Below, piece after piece: positions 20,533-30,476 of a stretch of DNA of 64,000 nt. This DNA comes from Spirochaetae bacterium HGW-Spirochaetae-4 (GTDB lineage Bacteria; Spirochaetota; Spirochaetia; Sphaerochaetales; Sphaerochaetaceae): contig PGXU01000001.1 in NCBI GenBank assembly GCA_002839335.1, positions 101,687-165,686 of the forward strand, in the 5' to 3' direction. Under the pieces are notes generated by a model that saw only the letters and a program-made list of their open reading frames with translations, made no database searches and was not told the DNA's origin. Both the position numbers and the translations under genes were made by a program. How positions within the stretch are numbered: the stretch's first letter is position 1; each line of letters opens with the position of its first letter.

Positions 20533-21843
20533 ATGGATGCACAGCAGTTTTTACAGCTTCTTAAGAAAGAGTTGATGATCGCCATGGGATGCACCGAGCC
20601 GGCGGCAGCCGCATTGGCCGGTGCCAAGGCACGCCTGTTGCTCGGTGAGCCGATCGTCCGGTTGGAAGTCCGAGCCAGCCGGGACATGGTCAAGAATGCC
20701 ATGGGTGTGGGTCTTCCCAATTGTACCCTCCGGGGTATACAGGCCGCCGTCGCTTTGGGAGCCGCCGGGGGAGATGTCGACAACGGGCTTGGGATCCTTT
20801 CGGAAATCTCCGAGGATCAGAAGCGTATCGCCACACGGTTCGCCGCCGAGAATACGGTTACCCTTGCATTGGCTGACGATGTTCCGCCTGTCTACATCGG
20901 GGTAACGGCCTTCGGTGCTTCCCATGTGGCTGAGGCGGTCATAAGCGGGGAACACAACCGGTTTGCCAGACTACGGCGCGACCAGAAGGTGCTCGGGGAA
21001 CTTCCCCTGGTCTCCTCCAACCACCAGGAGTCCGAAAACGATGTCACCAGCGATATGATCGCCCACCTTTCCCTGTCTGAAATCGCAGAAGCGGTATCCA
21101 AGATAGATACGTCCGATTTCGATTTCGTGCTTCATGGTGCCGAAACCAACCTGGCGATCGCCAAACATGCGATGGTCACCGATTTCGGTCTTTCCGTAGG
21201 CAAGACCATGGGTGAGGGCTTGCCCGAGCATCCGACTTCGCTCAACGAAGCGTATGCTTTGGGTGCCGCTTATGCCGCGGCCGCCTCCGATGCGCGAATG
21301 GCCGGTTGCCCCCTGCCGGTTGTCATAAACAGTGGGAGCGGAAACCAGGGCATAACCGTGTCTGTTCCGCTACTGGTCATGGCCCGATTTCTGGATACCG
21401 GTACGGACCACCTTGTCCGTGCCCTTTGTACAAGTCACCTGGTGGCATTGGTCCTCACCGCCAAGAAGGACCGGCTGTCGGCACTCTGCGGCGCCTTCAC
21501 CGCCGCCATCGGAACCGCTTGTGGTCTGGTATACTTGCAAGGTGGCAGTGTGGAAGCCATGGACCGTGCGGTGAACACCATGGTGGGGAACCTCACCGGT
21601 ATCATTTGCGACGGGGCGAAAGGGACCTGTGCCCTCAAGATATACTCCAGTGTTGAGGCGGCGGCGATCAGCAGCCGGTTGGCGCTGAAGGGCATATCTC
21701 CCAGCGATGAATCGGGAATCGTAGGAAAGGATGCATTGCAGAGTTTTTCCTATTTGACGCAAATAAGCCATGAGGGTATGGAACAGACAGACCGGACGAT
21801 ACTTGCTATCATGATGGGAAAACAGGAGCTTTGCACGAGATGA
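20533..21843 (+). CDS. UPF0597 / L-cysteine desulfidase family protein (YhaM/CyuA-like)
   Basis: MGCTEPAAAALAGAKA; VVINSGSGNQGITVSVPL; GTACGLVYLQGGS; MVGNLTGIICDGAKGTCALK. Confidence 0.88.
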   Translation: MDAQQFLQLLKKELMIAMGCTEPAAAALAGAKARLLLGEPIVRLEVRASRDMVKNAMGVGLPNCTLRGIQAAVALGAAGGDVDNGLGILSEISEDQKRIATRFAAENTVTLALADDVPPVYIGVTAFGASHVAEAVISGEHNRFARLRRDQKVLGELPLVSSNHQESENDVTSDMIAHLSLSEIAEAVSKIDTSDFDFVLHGAETNLAIAKHAMVTDFGLSVGKTMGEGLPEHPTSLNEAYALGAAYAAAASDARMAGCPLPVVINSGSGNQGITVSVPLLVMARFLDTGTDHLVRALCTSHLVALVLTAKKDRLSALCGAFTAAIGTACGLVYLQGGSVEAMDRAVNTMVGNLTGIICDGAKGTCALKIYSSVEAAAISSRLALKGISPSDESGIVGKDALQSFSYLTQISHEGMEQTDRTILAIMMGKQELCTR

Positions 21844-22445
21844 GATATGTCGCTATAGATTTTGAAACCGCAAACAATGACCCGATCAGCGCTTGTTCGG
21901 TTGGACTGGCGAAGATGGAGAATGGAAGGGTCGTCGATTCCTATTACACCTTGATCAACCCGCCTTCGTCCTATTTTTCCCCCATGAACATTTCGATCCA
22001 CGGTATTCGCCCCGAGCATGTCGCCGATGCCCCGGCCTTCGATACCTTGTGGCCCGACATGCTCATGTTCATCGGAGACGACCTGCTCATAGCGCACAAC
22101 GCGCCGTTCGATATCGGGATTTTGAGGGCAATGTTGACCTGGTACGGGCTACCTATCCCTTCGATCCGCTATACGTGTACGGTACGGATTTCGAGAAAGG
22201 TGTGGCCCGAATTGCCCAGCCACAAGTTGACCGACTTGTCGCGCCATTTCGGATTCGATTATCAGGCCCACCATGCTCTGGAAGACGCCGTGAACTGTGC
22301 GTTGGTATTCCACAAGGCCTGCCCCTGTCCCACGGAAACCGAGGCTGTGGAGTATCTTATGGAGAAGGGGATACGGTTCCAGCGTATGACCGGTGGACTG
22401 GCACCACTCGAACCACCACCGCAGCAGGGGGGATTCCTACTATAA
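21840..22445 (+). CDS. 3'-5' exonuclease, DnaQ/DEDDh family
   Basis: RYVAIDFETANNDPISACSVGLAKM, IAHNAPFDIGIL, HHALEDAVNCALV. Confidence 0.92.
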   Translation: MRYVAIDFETANNDPISACSVGLAKMENGRVVDSYYTLINPPSSYFSPMNISIHGIRPEHVADAPAFDTLWPDMLMFIGDDLLIAHNAPFDIGILRAMLTWYGLPIPSIRYTCTVRISRKVWPELPSHKLTDLSRHFGFDYQAHHALEDAVNCALVFHKACPCPTETEAVEYLMEKGIRFQRMTGGLAPLEPPPQQGGFLL

Positions 22446-22535
22446 AGATTCTGATACTCCTTGCGGATAATTGCGAGCGATGGTATCATAATTTGTAATC
22501 AATTCAGAGAAATTATCATAGTAGTGGAGGCACAC

Positions 22536-23078
22536 ATGGAACTCAAAGGATCAAAAACCGAGAAGAACCTGCACGATGCGTTTGCAGGCGAATCGATGGC
22601 CCGCAACAAATATACCTACTGGGCAAGCAAGGCGCGCAAGGAAGGGTATGAGCAGATCGCAAAACTGTTCGAGGAGACAGCCGACAATGAACGGATGCAC
22701 GCCAAGCTGTGGTTCAAGGCGCTTCAGGAGAATGGCGATATCGCCGATACCGCGACCAACCTGAAAATGGCGGCCGAAGGCGAGCACTACGAGTGGACCG
22801 ACATGTATGCAGGTTTCGCCGAAGTTGCCCGTGAGGAAGGCTTCAAGAAGATCGCCGCACTGTTCGAAGGCGTGGCCAAGATCGAGAAAGAGCACGAGGC
22901 CCGCTACCTTGCCCTGTTGAAGAACGTGGAAGAGGGCGTGGTATTCTCACGCGATGGCGAGCAGATCTGGAAGTGCGGTGTTTGTGGACATATCCATGTC
23001 GGCAAGAAGGCTCCCGAAGTTTGCCCGGTGTGCGCACACTCCAAGGCCCACTTCGAAATCGCTGCCCGCAACTATTAG
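22536..23078 (+). CDS. Rubrerythrin
   Basis: [36 protein letters not shown]-terminal rubredoxin domain [30 protein letters not shown]. Confidence 0.95.
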   Translation: MELKGSKTEKNLHDAFAGESMARNKYTYWASKARKEGYEQIAKLFEETADNERMHAKLWFKALQENGDIADTATNLKMAAEGEHYEWTDMYAGFAEVAREEGFKKIAALFEGVAKIEKEHEARYLALLKNVEEGVVFSRDGEQIWKCGVCGHIHVGKKAPEVCPVCAHSKAHFEIAARNY

Positions 23079-23102
23079 ACTAGTCCTCCGTTGCGAACAT
23101 GT

Positions 23103-23126
23103 AGGGGCGTTCCAAACGCCCCTTTG
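23103..23126 (+). terminator. Rho-independent terminator after rubrerythrin
   Basis: aggggcgt-ttcca-acgcccct then ttt. Confidence 0.7.
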
Positions 23127-23210
23127 TCATATCCTGAAGTTCGAAACCGTTGGATACAAAGGAAGACGATCCGTCGTGGACCGTCTTCCAACCAATAATC
23201 GAGTACAGAC

Positions 23211-24506
23211 TTACATCATATTCGGAAGTGTCATGGTGAGACCGGGCCAGAAGGTGACCAGCATGAGTGTCACGATCATTGCCGCATAGAAGGGTAGCAT
23301 GGCCTTGGTAGCCTTCTCGATCGAAATCTTACCGATCGCACTACCCACGAAAAGGGCCGAACCAACCGGTGGCGTACACAACCCGATTGCCAGGTTCAAG
23401 ATCAACATGATACCGAATTGGATGGGATCCATGCCCATTTGTCCCACGACAACGGGATAGAGGATCGGCGTGACGATGATGATCAAGGGAGCCATGTCCA
23501 TGATAGCCCCGAGCACCAGCAGCATGACGTTGATCAGCAGCAGCAGTACGACCGGGTTGTGCGAAATACCCAACAGGAACGTGGTGACAGCCTGGGGGAT
23601 ACGAAGGTAGGCGAGCAACCAACCGAATGCGCTTGCCGCGGCGATCAGACTCATGACCATGGCCAAGGTCCGAAGCGAATGCAGCAGTATCTTGGGAATC
23701 TCCTTTATCGAGATTTCGCGATACACCAGGAACGTGATGATGAATGCGTAGACGACAGCCACGGAGGCCGATTCGGTCGCGGTGAACACACCCGAAACGA
23801 CACCACCAATGATGATCACGACCGTAAGCAAGCCCAACACAGCGTCACGGGAGACTTTCAAGGTCCTTTTGAGACCGTATCGCTCTTCCTTGGGATATCC
23901 CCGCTTCACCGCGATTATATAACTGACAATCATGAGGGCCACTCCCAATAGGATGCCCGGAACGATTCCCCCCATGAACAGCTTGCCGACGGATACGCCA
24001 CCACCTGCAGCCAATGAGAATATGATCATATTGTGGCTTGGCGGTATGATGACACCTTGGCAGGAACTGGTTACGGTTACGGCTACCGAATAGTCGTCGT
24101 CGTATCCCTTGTCGACCATCATGGGAATCAGCATGGTACCGATCGACGAGACATCGGCAACCGCGGACCCCGAGATTCCTCCAAAGAACATGGAGGCCAG
24201 AACATTGACCTGGGCAAGGCCACCTTGCACACGGCCGACCAACGCGTTGGAGAACTCGACCAGGCGCCGGGAGATTCCTCCGCGCCCCATGATCTCGCCC
24301 GCAAGAATGAAGAACGGGATTGCCAGCAACGAGAATGAATTCACACCGCTGACGGTCCGTTGCACGATCGACATCAACGGTATGTTCAGGTATAGGGCGG
24401 TGAACACGGATGATATGAATAATGTGAAGGTGATGGGGAACTTCAGCAACAATAGGATTACGAAGGAGCCCATCAGTATGGCGGTTGCCGTTGTTGGATC
24501 AGACAT
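23211..24506 (-). CDS. dctM: TRAP transporter large permease
   Basis: FFGGISGSAVADVSSIGTMLIPMMVDKGYDDDYSVAVTVTSSCQGVIIPPSHNMIIFSLAAGGGVSVGKLFMGGIVPG. Confidence 0.95.
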   Translation of the reverse strand: MSDPTTATAILMGSFVILLLLKFPITFTLFISSVFTALYLNIPLMSIVQRTVSGVNSFSLLAIPFFILAGEIMGRGGISRRLVEFSNALVGRVQGGLAQVNVLASMFFGGISGSAVADVSSIGTMLIPMMVDKGYDDDYSVAVTVTSSCQGVIIPPSHNMIIFSLAAGGGVSVGKLFMGGIVPGILLGVALMIVSYIIAVKRGYPKEERYGLKRTLKVSRDAVLGLLTVVIIIGGVVSGVFTATESASVAVVYAFIITFLVYREISIKEIPKILLHSLRTLAMVMSLIAAASAFGWLLAYLRIPQAVTTFLLGISHNPVVLLLLINVMLLVLGAIMDMAPLIIIVTPILYPVVVGQMGMDPIQFGIMLILNLAIGLCTPPVGSALFVGSAIGKISIEKATKAMLPFYAAMIVTLMLVTFWPGLTMTLPNMM

Positions 24507-25026
24507 GTGATGCACCTCCCGTCGTATCGGATTTCTTCGCTTTGGCCACACGCCGCAAGTCGGCGATGGCGACATAGAGGAAATAGGCGGCATACAGGAT
24601 GATGAATACAGATGCGATTGGAACTATTATGTAGTTGACCGCATTGGACATGCCGGTTGCCGGCAACTTCGAACGTCCCGCATTCTGTGTCAATCCGATT
24701 CCGAAATACAACAGGACTATCCCGATAAAGATTTCCAGGATGTATTTGATCAGATTCAGCGAATCGTTGAACACACGGGGTAGTTTCTTGGGCAGGACCG
24801 TGATGTTGATATGCAGATTCTCCTTCACCCCCAAAGCCATGGCAATGAAAGTGAACCAGATCACGATGACAAGCGATACTTCCTCAGCCCAACGTATACC
24901 CGAGTTGAAGCCGTACCGCATGACTACATTCATGAACACGATAATCACCATGGCAACAAGCAGGACCATGGCAAGAATCAGCGCCCAATTGAACACCCGA
25001 TCCAGATACTTCTTGAACACTTTCAT
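24499..25026 (-). CDS. dctQ: TRAP transporter small permease
   Basis: Four-TM DctQ-like; GIRWAEEVSLVIVIWFTFIAMALGVKENLHINI; RBS aaggaggt 7 nt before ATG 25026. Confidence 0.92.
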   Translation of the reverse strand: MKVFKKYLDRVFNWALILAMVLLVAMVIIVFMNVVMRYGFNSGIRWAEEVSLVIVIWFTFIAMALGVKENLHINITVLPKKLPRVFNDSLNLIKYILEIFIGIVLLYFGIGLTQNAGRSKLPATGMSNAVNYIIVPIASVFIILYAAYFLYVAIADLRRVAKAKKSDTTGGASHV

Positions 25027-25061
25027 GTCCGGCACCTCCTTGGTAGCCTTCTAAGCATGGA

Positions 25062-25090
25062 AGAGGGGTATTCCCTGCGGAATCCCCTCT
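25062..25090 (-). other. Intercistronic hairpin between dctP and dctQ
   Basis: agagggg(t)attcc-ctgc-ggaatcccctct: 12-bp stem with one bulge, no U-run on the minus strand. Confidence 0.7.
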
Positions 25091-25123
25091 CCATGATACA
25101 CGACGGATTCAGTATTTCACAAG

Positions 25124-26122
25124 CTATTTGACAGCCTGGATCTTCTTCACCCACTCCTTGCCTTCAGCATTGAGGAAGCTGTCGTACAGAGGTTGCATCG
25201 CGGCTGCGAACTCGGCCTGGTTGTTGATCGCATTGATCTTCGATCCTGCTGCGACAACCTTGGCTTCCGACTTCTTCTCGAAATCCGCCCACGATTTGAT
25301 CTGTGCTGGAGCGGAATCCCTTGCGGCCTGCTTGATCAGTTCCTGATCTGCTGCGGAAAGCTTGTCCATGGTGACCTTGGAAGCGACAATCATCTCGGGA
25401 ACGCGGGTGTGCTGGTCGAGGGAGTAGAACTTCGCGACTTCGAAGTGGCTGGAGGTGTCGTAGGAAGGCCAGTTGTTCTCTGCGCCATCGATGACGTTGG
25501 TCTGCAATGCACTGTAGACATCACCATACGGAAGCGGTGTGGGAACAGCACCGAGAGCGGAGACGAGACCCATCATCAAGGATGATTCCTGGACGCGGAT
25601 CTTCATACCCTTGAGGTCTGCGACCGAGTAGATCGGCTTGACCGAGTTGTAGAAGTTGCGGGCGCCGCTATCGTAGTACACGAGACCGACAAAACCATGG
25701 TCGGTCATGGAATTGAGGAAATACTCACCGATTTCTCCGTTGAGCACTTTCCACATGTGGTCGGCATCGCGGTAGAGATACGGCATCTGCAGGGCATTGA
25801 GCAGGGGGTTGAAGTTCGAGAGCGGGGAAATCGATACACGGGTGAAGTCGATTCCACCGAACTGGACCTGTTCGATCGCAGACTTTTCGTCACCGAGCTG
25901 TCCGTTGTTGTACACTTCGATCTTTATCCGACCATTCGAACGTTCGGCAACCAAACGGGCAAATTCGAGGTCTCCTACGACTGTAGGATAATTGTCGGGC
26001 TGGTTGTCTGCGAGTCTAAGCACGATCGGCTTGGCTGCGGTAGCACCTTCAGCTTGTCCTTGGGCGAACAACGGAACTACCAACAGGCTGACCATGAGCA
26101 TGGCGAGCAATACTTTTTTCAT
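25124..26122 (-). CDS. dctP: TRAP transporter substrate-binding protein
   Basis: Signal peptide MKKVLLAMLMVSLLVVPLFAQG; RLADNQPDNYPTVVGDLEFARLVAERSNGRIKIEVYNNGQLGDEKSAIEQVQFGGIDFTRVS. Confidence 0.95.
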   Translation of the reverse strand: MKKVLLAMLMVSLLVVPLFAQGQAEGATAAKPIVLRLADNQPDNYPTVVGDLEFARLVAERSNGRIKIEVYNNGQLGDEKSAIEQVQFGGIDFTRVSISPLSNFNPLLNALQMPYLYRDADHMWKVLNGEIGEYFLNSMTDHGFVGLVYYDSGARNFYNSVKPIYSVADLKGMKIRVQESSLMMGLVSALGAVPTPLPYGDVYSALQTNVIDGAENNWPSYDTSSHFEVAKFYSLDQHTRVPEMIVASKVTMDKLSAADQELIKQAARDSAPAQIKSWADFEKKSEAKVVAAGSKINAINNQAEFAAAMQPLYDSFLNAEGKEWVKKIQAVK

Positions 26123-26251
26123 ATTTTTCCTCCTGGAAATCATTGTGATGTCCAAAGTATACGGTGGTGGTTTTCAAGCCGATAGATAGACAATCGTATG
26201 ATTGGAGGAAATTTTCGCAAGATAATCCAAGTTTTGTAATTATTTCAGGAA

Positions 26252-27754
26252 TTATGTTGGAATTTTATGTTCCTGCTGGAATTCCCGAGGGGACAACCCC
26301 ACGGTATTTCTGAACACACGGGAAAAATAGCTGTAATCCGAGAATCCTGTCAGCGTCGAGACCTCCTGGATCTTCATGCCGGTCCGGATCATCTGTTTCG
26401 CTACGCGCATGCGGATCTCGGTAAGGTGGTCGGTGAAGGAGGAACCGATATAGTCCCTGAACAGTTTGCTGAAGTAGGAGGGGCTGAGGTTGGCGAATTC
26501 GGCCATTTGTTCCAACGAGATCGGCTGGGCATACTGGGCGTTCATATAGTCGTCGACTTCCTTGAACAAACGGACATACTTGTCTTTCCTATCCATTTCC
26601 ACAACCGTACAAGCCGCATCAAGAAAATCCATGAAATATCGCTCGAGTTCCATGAGCGAGCTCTTGTATACCGGCTCATGGCTAAAGTGTGCGATCCTTC
26701 CCTTGATAGTCCGTGTCACCACCAACACCATCTCGTAGGTCCGGTCCAGAACCAACTGCTGGTCTTCCCCATACGTGAAGGCCAGCATGTCCTGGATCCG
26801 GTGTGCGAGCCTGCGTGCGTCGGGCAGCCTGGCATCCATGACAGCTTCCGCAAGCTCCCGCTCATGCTGCTCGATCTCCGAATCCGAGGCAAAGGAACGC
26901 TGGATTTCCAAATCGTCGAATCCGACCAACGGCTTGTTGTTCCGGATCGCAAGATAATAGGCCTGCGAGGCTTGGCGGAGCGCCCGGGGAATAGTTTCAA
27001 GGGAGTCGAAGGGGCGTCCGACACCGACATGGCACAACGGGCAGGAAACAAGGATATCTTCAGGATTGAACCTGGCTGACAATGCTTCGGCCTTGGTGGA
27101 GAAGAGCAGTACGCTGATACGGTCGACAGACGGGAAGTAGCAAGCCTTGAACGGAGTGGAGGGCACACTCCTTTCGAGCAACGGCAACAGCTCCTGGTCG
27201 TCGATACCATCGAAGATCAATGCTATTCCCTGCTCCTCATGGATTCCTTCCAATGCAAAGTAGGCATGCATCGCTTCGGCGGATACCATACCGTACTTCA
27301 GGGAAGCAAAGAAGCTCCGGTTGAACTGTTTGAGGATCTTACGGATATCCTCCACTCCCCGGGCGGCGGTATTATCGGCAGCCCGTCCGATCTCGGAAAC
27401 AAGTCGGGTGAGCAGTGCGACGACTTCTCCTGCCGATGCGGGTTTGACCAGATAGTCCTTCGCACCGAGCCGTATCGCCTCCTGGGCGAAATCGAAGGTG
27501 TTCCAGGCTGTCAGGAACACCACACGGCAATCGGGCGCGATCTCGGCTATGCGCCGTGCGGCCTCGATGCCCGAAAGTCCCGGCATCCTGATATCGAGCA
27601 AGGCGATGTCGACCTTTGTGGACTGTACGGTCTCGACTGCTTCCCTTCCGTTGCGCACCTTGATGGTATGCAATGCCAAGGCACTCTTCTTTACCAACAG
27701 GTCTATGGCGTCCCGCTCCAACTGTTCGTCGTCGGCAATGAGCAACGTATACAT
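26252..27754 (-). CDS. Response regulator with AraC-type DNA-binding domain (YesN-like)
   Basis: REC: LLIADDEQLERDAIDLLV..DIALLDIRMPGLSGIEAAR; C-terminal AraC HTH ISLEQMAEFANLSPSYFSKLFRDYIGSSFTDHLTEIRMRVAKQMI. Confidence 0.93.
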   Translation of the reverse strand: MYTLLIADDEQLERDAIDLLVKKSALALHTIKVRNGREAVETVQSTKVDIALLDIRMPGLSGIEAARRIAEIAPDCRVVFLTAWNTFDFAQEAIRLGAKDYLVKPASAGEVVALLTRLVSEIGRAADNTAARGVEDIRKILKQFNRSFFASLKYGMVSAEAMHAYFALEGIHEEQGIALIFDGIDDQELLPLLERSVPSTPFKACYFPSVDRISVLLFSTKAEALSARFNPEDILVSCPLCHVGVGRPFDSLETIPRALRQASQAYYLAIRNNKPLVGFDDLEIQRSFASDSEIEQHERELAEAVMDARLPDARRLAHRIQDMLAFTYGEDQQLVLDRTYEMVLVVTRTIKGRIAHFSHEPVYKSSLMELERYFMDFLDAACTVVEMDRKDKYVRLFKEVDDYMNAQYAQPISLEQMAEFANLSPSYFSKLFRDYIGSSFTDHLTEIRMRVAKQMIRTGMKIQEVSTLTGFSDYSYFSRVFRNTVGLSPREFQQEHKIPT

Positions 27755-27755
27755 G

Positions 27756-29261
27756 TCACATCGCTCCCAACCGGTCCTGCTTGCGGATCGGCAAGGTCAG
27801 GAGGATAACCGTCCCGCTCGGTTCGCGGGGTCTGACCTCCATATGGGACGTACTGCCGTAATACAGCTTGATGCGTTCCAACACATTCGCCATCCCGATA
27901 TGGGTGTTGTCGTTCGCCCCCTGTGGTCCCAGCGCGATCTCGCGCTGTGCATCGGCAATACCGACTCCCGTGTCCTCGATGGTGATGAAGAGTTTCCGTT
28001 TGATGCTTTCTATGGCGATACGCACGGTCCCACCATCCTCCAACGGTTCAAGCCCATGGATAATCGCATTCTCGACGAACGGTTGGATGATCAATGGCGG
28101 GATCAGTATGGAGTGCAGGTCTTCGGGACACTCGAGTGCGTATTCGAGGCGTTCGCCGAACCGGATCTTCTGGATCTTCAGATATTTTCCAATGAACTCC
28201 AGTTCCTCACGCAAGGATACCGTTGTGCGTTGGTCCAACATGTAGCGGAATATTCCGGCAAGGTCGGTCACCAGCTCGGCCGTATCCTCGGCATCCTCGA
28301 AGAGGGCGGTACGCGAGATGGTGTTCATGGCGTTGAATAGGAAGTGGGGGTTTATCTGGGCCTGGAGTGTCAGCAACCGGGCACGGTCGAGTTCCCGCTT
28401 CACCTTCACCTGCTGCAGTTCCTGCACATGTATCCGCTTTTCAAGTTTGGCATTCTCATCCAAGGTTTCGATCCGTTCCTTGAGGCTGGCTTTCATGGAG
28501 TTCAGGCTCTGTTCCAGAAAGCGGATCTCGCTAGGCCCGACCGCCGGTAAATCGGGGGTCTCCAAGTTGCCCTTCGTGATCTCGCGTGCGGTATCGACCA
28601 TCGACCGTACCGGCTGCACCAACGACCGTACGATCATGACAATCGCAAAGGTGTAGATGACGGCGAACAGCAAGACCAGCAGCATGGCCAGGGTCCTGAT
28701 ATGGGAAATCGAGGCTTGCATGCGCTCGACCGCTTCGGCATCCTGGGTGACCGCACTCGAAAGGAATCGGGCGTACACGTAATTGTCCAGGTAGTTGAAT
28801 GTCGTGTCGATCATGTAGTATCGGGTATAGCCGGCGACATCGAGCGGCAGGTTGTCCAACACCAACGGTTTCTGTTGGGAGATGAAATCGAGGCCGTTGC
28901 GGATACCCCTGAGAAGAAAATACTGGTCAGGACTCACATCGAAGGCAATCTCCAGGCGTTGGAGCATCAACCGGGCCCTGATCTCGGCTCCGGACAAGTC
29001 GCTCAAGGCCTTGATCTTCTGCTCTTCGGTGGTGGTGTTGAACACCAGGCGGTTGAAAGCTTCCCGCTGCTCGGACAGGTGCGAGGCCAATTGCATGACC
29101 GTCGCATACCGGGAAGTCTGTTGCTGGACCGTGGAAAGCTGCGCGAAGATAATGGCGAACAGGATTGCTCCCAATACGAGCAATGTGGTCACCATCAGCA
29201 CGCTGTAGGTGACCAGAAGTTGTCCGAAACTGTGCACACGTTTGTGCTTGCCCTCCGCCAT
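27756..29261 (-). CDS. Sensor histidine kinase, LytS/YesM type
   Basis: Two TMs, HAMP, LQAQINPHFLFNAMNTISR, PPLIIQPFVENAIIHGL, IEDTGVGI. Confidence 0.93.
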   Translation of the reverse strand: MAEGKHKRVHSFGQLLVTYSVLMVTTLLVLGAILFAIIFAQLSTVQQQTSRYATVMQLASHLSEQREAFNRLVFNTTTEEQKIKALSDLSGAEIRARLMLQRLEIAFDVSPDQYFLLRGIRNGLDFISQQKPLVLDNLPLDVAGYTRYYMIDTTFNYLDNYVYARFLSSAVTQDAEAVERMQASISHIRTLAMLLVLLFAVIYTFAIVMIVRSLVQPVRSMVDTAREITKGNLETPDLPAVGPSEIRFLEQSLNSMKASLKERIETLDENAKLEKRIHVQELQQVKVKRELDRARLLTLQAQINPHFLFNAMNTISRTALFEDAEDTAELVTDLAGIFRYMLDQRTTVSLREELEFIGKYLKIQKIRFGERLEYALECPEDLHSILIPPLIIQPFVENAIIHGLEPLEDGGTVRIAIESIKRKLFITIEDTGVGIADAQREIALGPQGANDNTHIGMANVLERIKLYYGSTSHMEVRPREPSGTVILLTLPIRKQDRLGAM

Positions 29262-29272
29262 ATCGTACCGAC

Positions 29273-30382
29273 CTATTGCCTACTCGCGTTGGCGATATAC
29301 TCCAAACGCTCGATAATGGGCAGCTTTTGCGTACACAAGGGCTCGCATTGGCCGCATGCGATACATTTTGCCGCGAGTTTGGGGTCGACACCCCAATGGT
29401 TCTTCATGCGGACAAACATCTGCTGGTCGTCTCCACCGCTCAGAATGTGCATGTTGTAGGAATCGAGCAGTTTGGGAATAGGAACTTCCTCAGGGCAGGA
29501 ATCGCAATAGGCACACGTCGTGCAAAGCGAATTGAGTTCGCTGGTCAGGTGGGCCGCCATTTCCTCCAGATACCCCTCGGGAACCGGTTGCAGGTCCTGT
29601 GCCGCAAGGACATTCTCCTCGACCTCTTCAACGGTACTGAAACCGGGTATGGCCAGCGTCGCCTTGTTCTGGGAGAGTATGAACTGCAACGCCGAGACGG
29701 CAAGGGAGGATTCCCCTCGCTTTAGGAAGGAGAAGTAGTCGGGGTGGGCGGGGATGATACCCCCTCCCAGGGGGTTCATGGTCACTATACCCAGTCCAGC
29801 ATCGTGGCAGGCATCGATTCCCTTCTGCCGGTAGGCGAAGTTGATCGCATTGTAGCCGAGGGTCACCGCTTCGAATATGCCGTCGTGGGCTACTTTGGCG
29901 ATATCCTCGCCATTGAGGTGGGTGGTGAAGCAGATATGGGTGATCAGCCCCTCGCGTTGGGCCTCCAGCGCCCCTTCATACACGCCTCCCTTCTTCAGGT
30001 ATTCCCGGTAATCATCCAGGGTCTTCACCGACCACATGTTGTAGAAGTCGATAGTGCCGACACCAAGCCGTTCGAGCGACTGGTCGATCATCTTGCGCCC
30101 TTCCTTGGCGGTCCGGGCGTTCCAGAGTCCGCATTTGGTCGACACATGGTAGGTGGAGCGGTCCATGGTCTTGAATGCCTCACCATAGATCTTCTCGCTG
30201 GTATCGTCGCAGTACCCCGGAGCAGTATCGAAATAGTTGATCCCCAACTCATGGGCCTTGTGCACGACTGCCACGGCTCGCGTGTAGTCGCCTTGTGCAT
30301 AATCCTCTTTCTTGAACCGCATGCCGCCCATGCCGATCACCGATACCGATTTTCCGGTCTTGCCAAAGGGCCTATAGATCAT
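29273..30382 (-). CDS. Aldo/keto reductase with C-terminal Fe-S-like cysteine motifs
   Basis: MIYRPFGKTGKSVSVIGMGGMRF; NYFDTAPGY; FYNMWSVKTLDDY; C-terminal CTTCAYCDSCP and CIACGQCEPLC. Start corrected to 30382. Confidence 0.9.
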   Translation of the reverse strand: MIYRPFGKTGKSVSVIGMGGMRFKKEDYAQGDYTRAVAVVHKAHELGINYFDTAPGYCDDTSEKIYGEAFKTMDRSTYHVSTKCGLWNARTAKEGRKMIDQSLERLGVGTIDFYNMWSVKTLDDYREYLKKGGVYEGALEAQREGLITHICFTTHLNGEDIAKVAHDGIFEAVTLGYNAINFAYRQKGIDACHDAGLGIVTMNPLGGGIIPAHPDYFSFLKRGESSLAVSALQFILSQNKATLAIPGFSTVEEVEENVLAAQDLQPVPEGYLEEMAAHLTSELNSLCTTCAYCDSCPEEVPIPKLLDSYNMHILSGGDDQQMFVRMKNHWGVDPKLAAKCIACGQCEPLCTQKLPIIERLEYIANASRQ

Positions 30383-30476
30383 TCGAAGATACCTCCCGGG
30401 ATAATTTGGCAAAAAGGGGAGACCCGATCGGGACTCCCCATGGTTGCGCCGAATGTGCAGTATACCACACGGAAAA

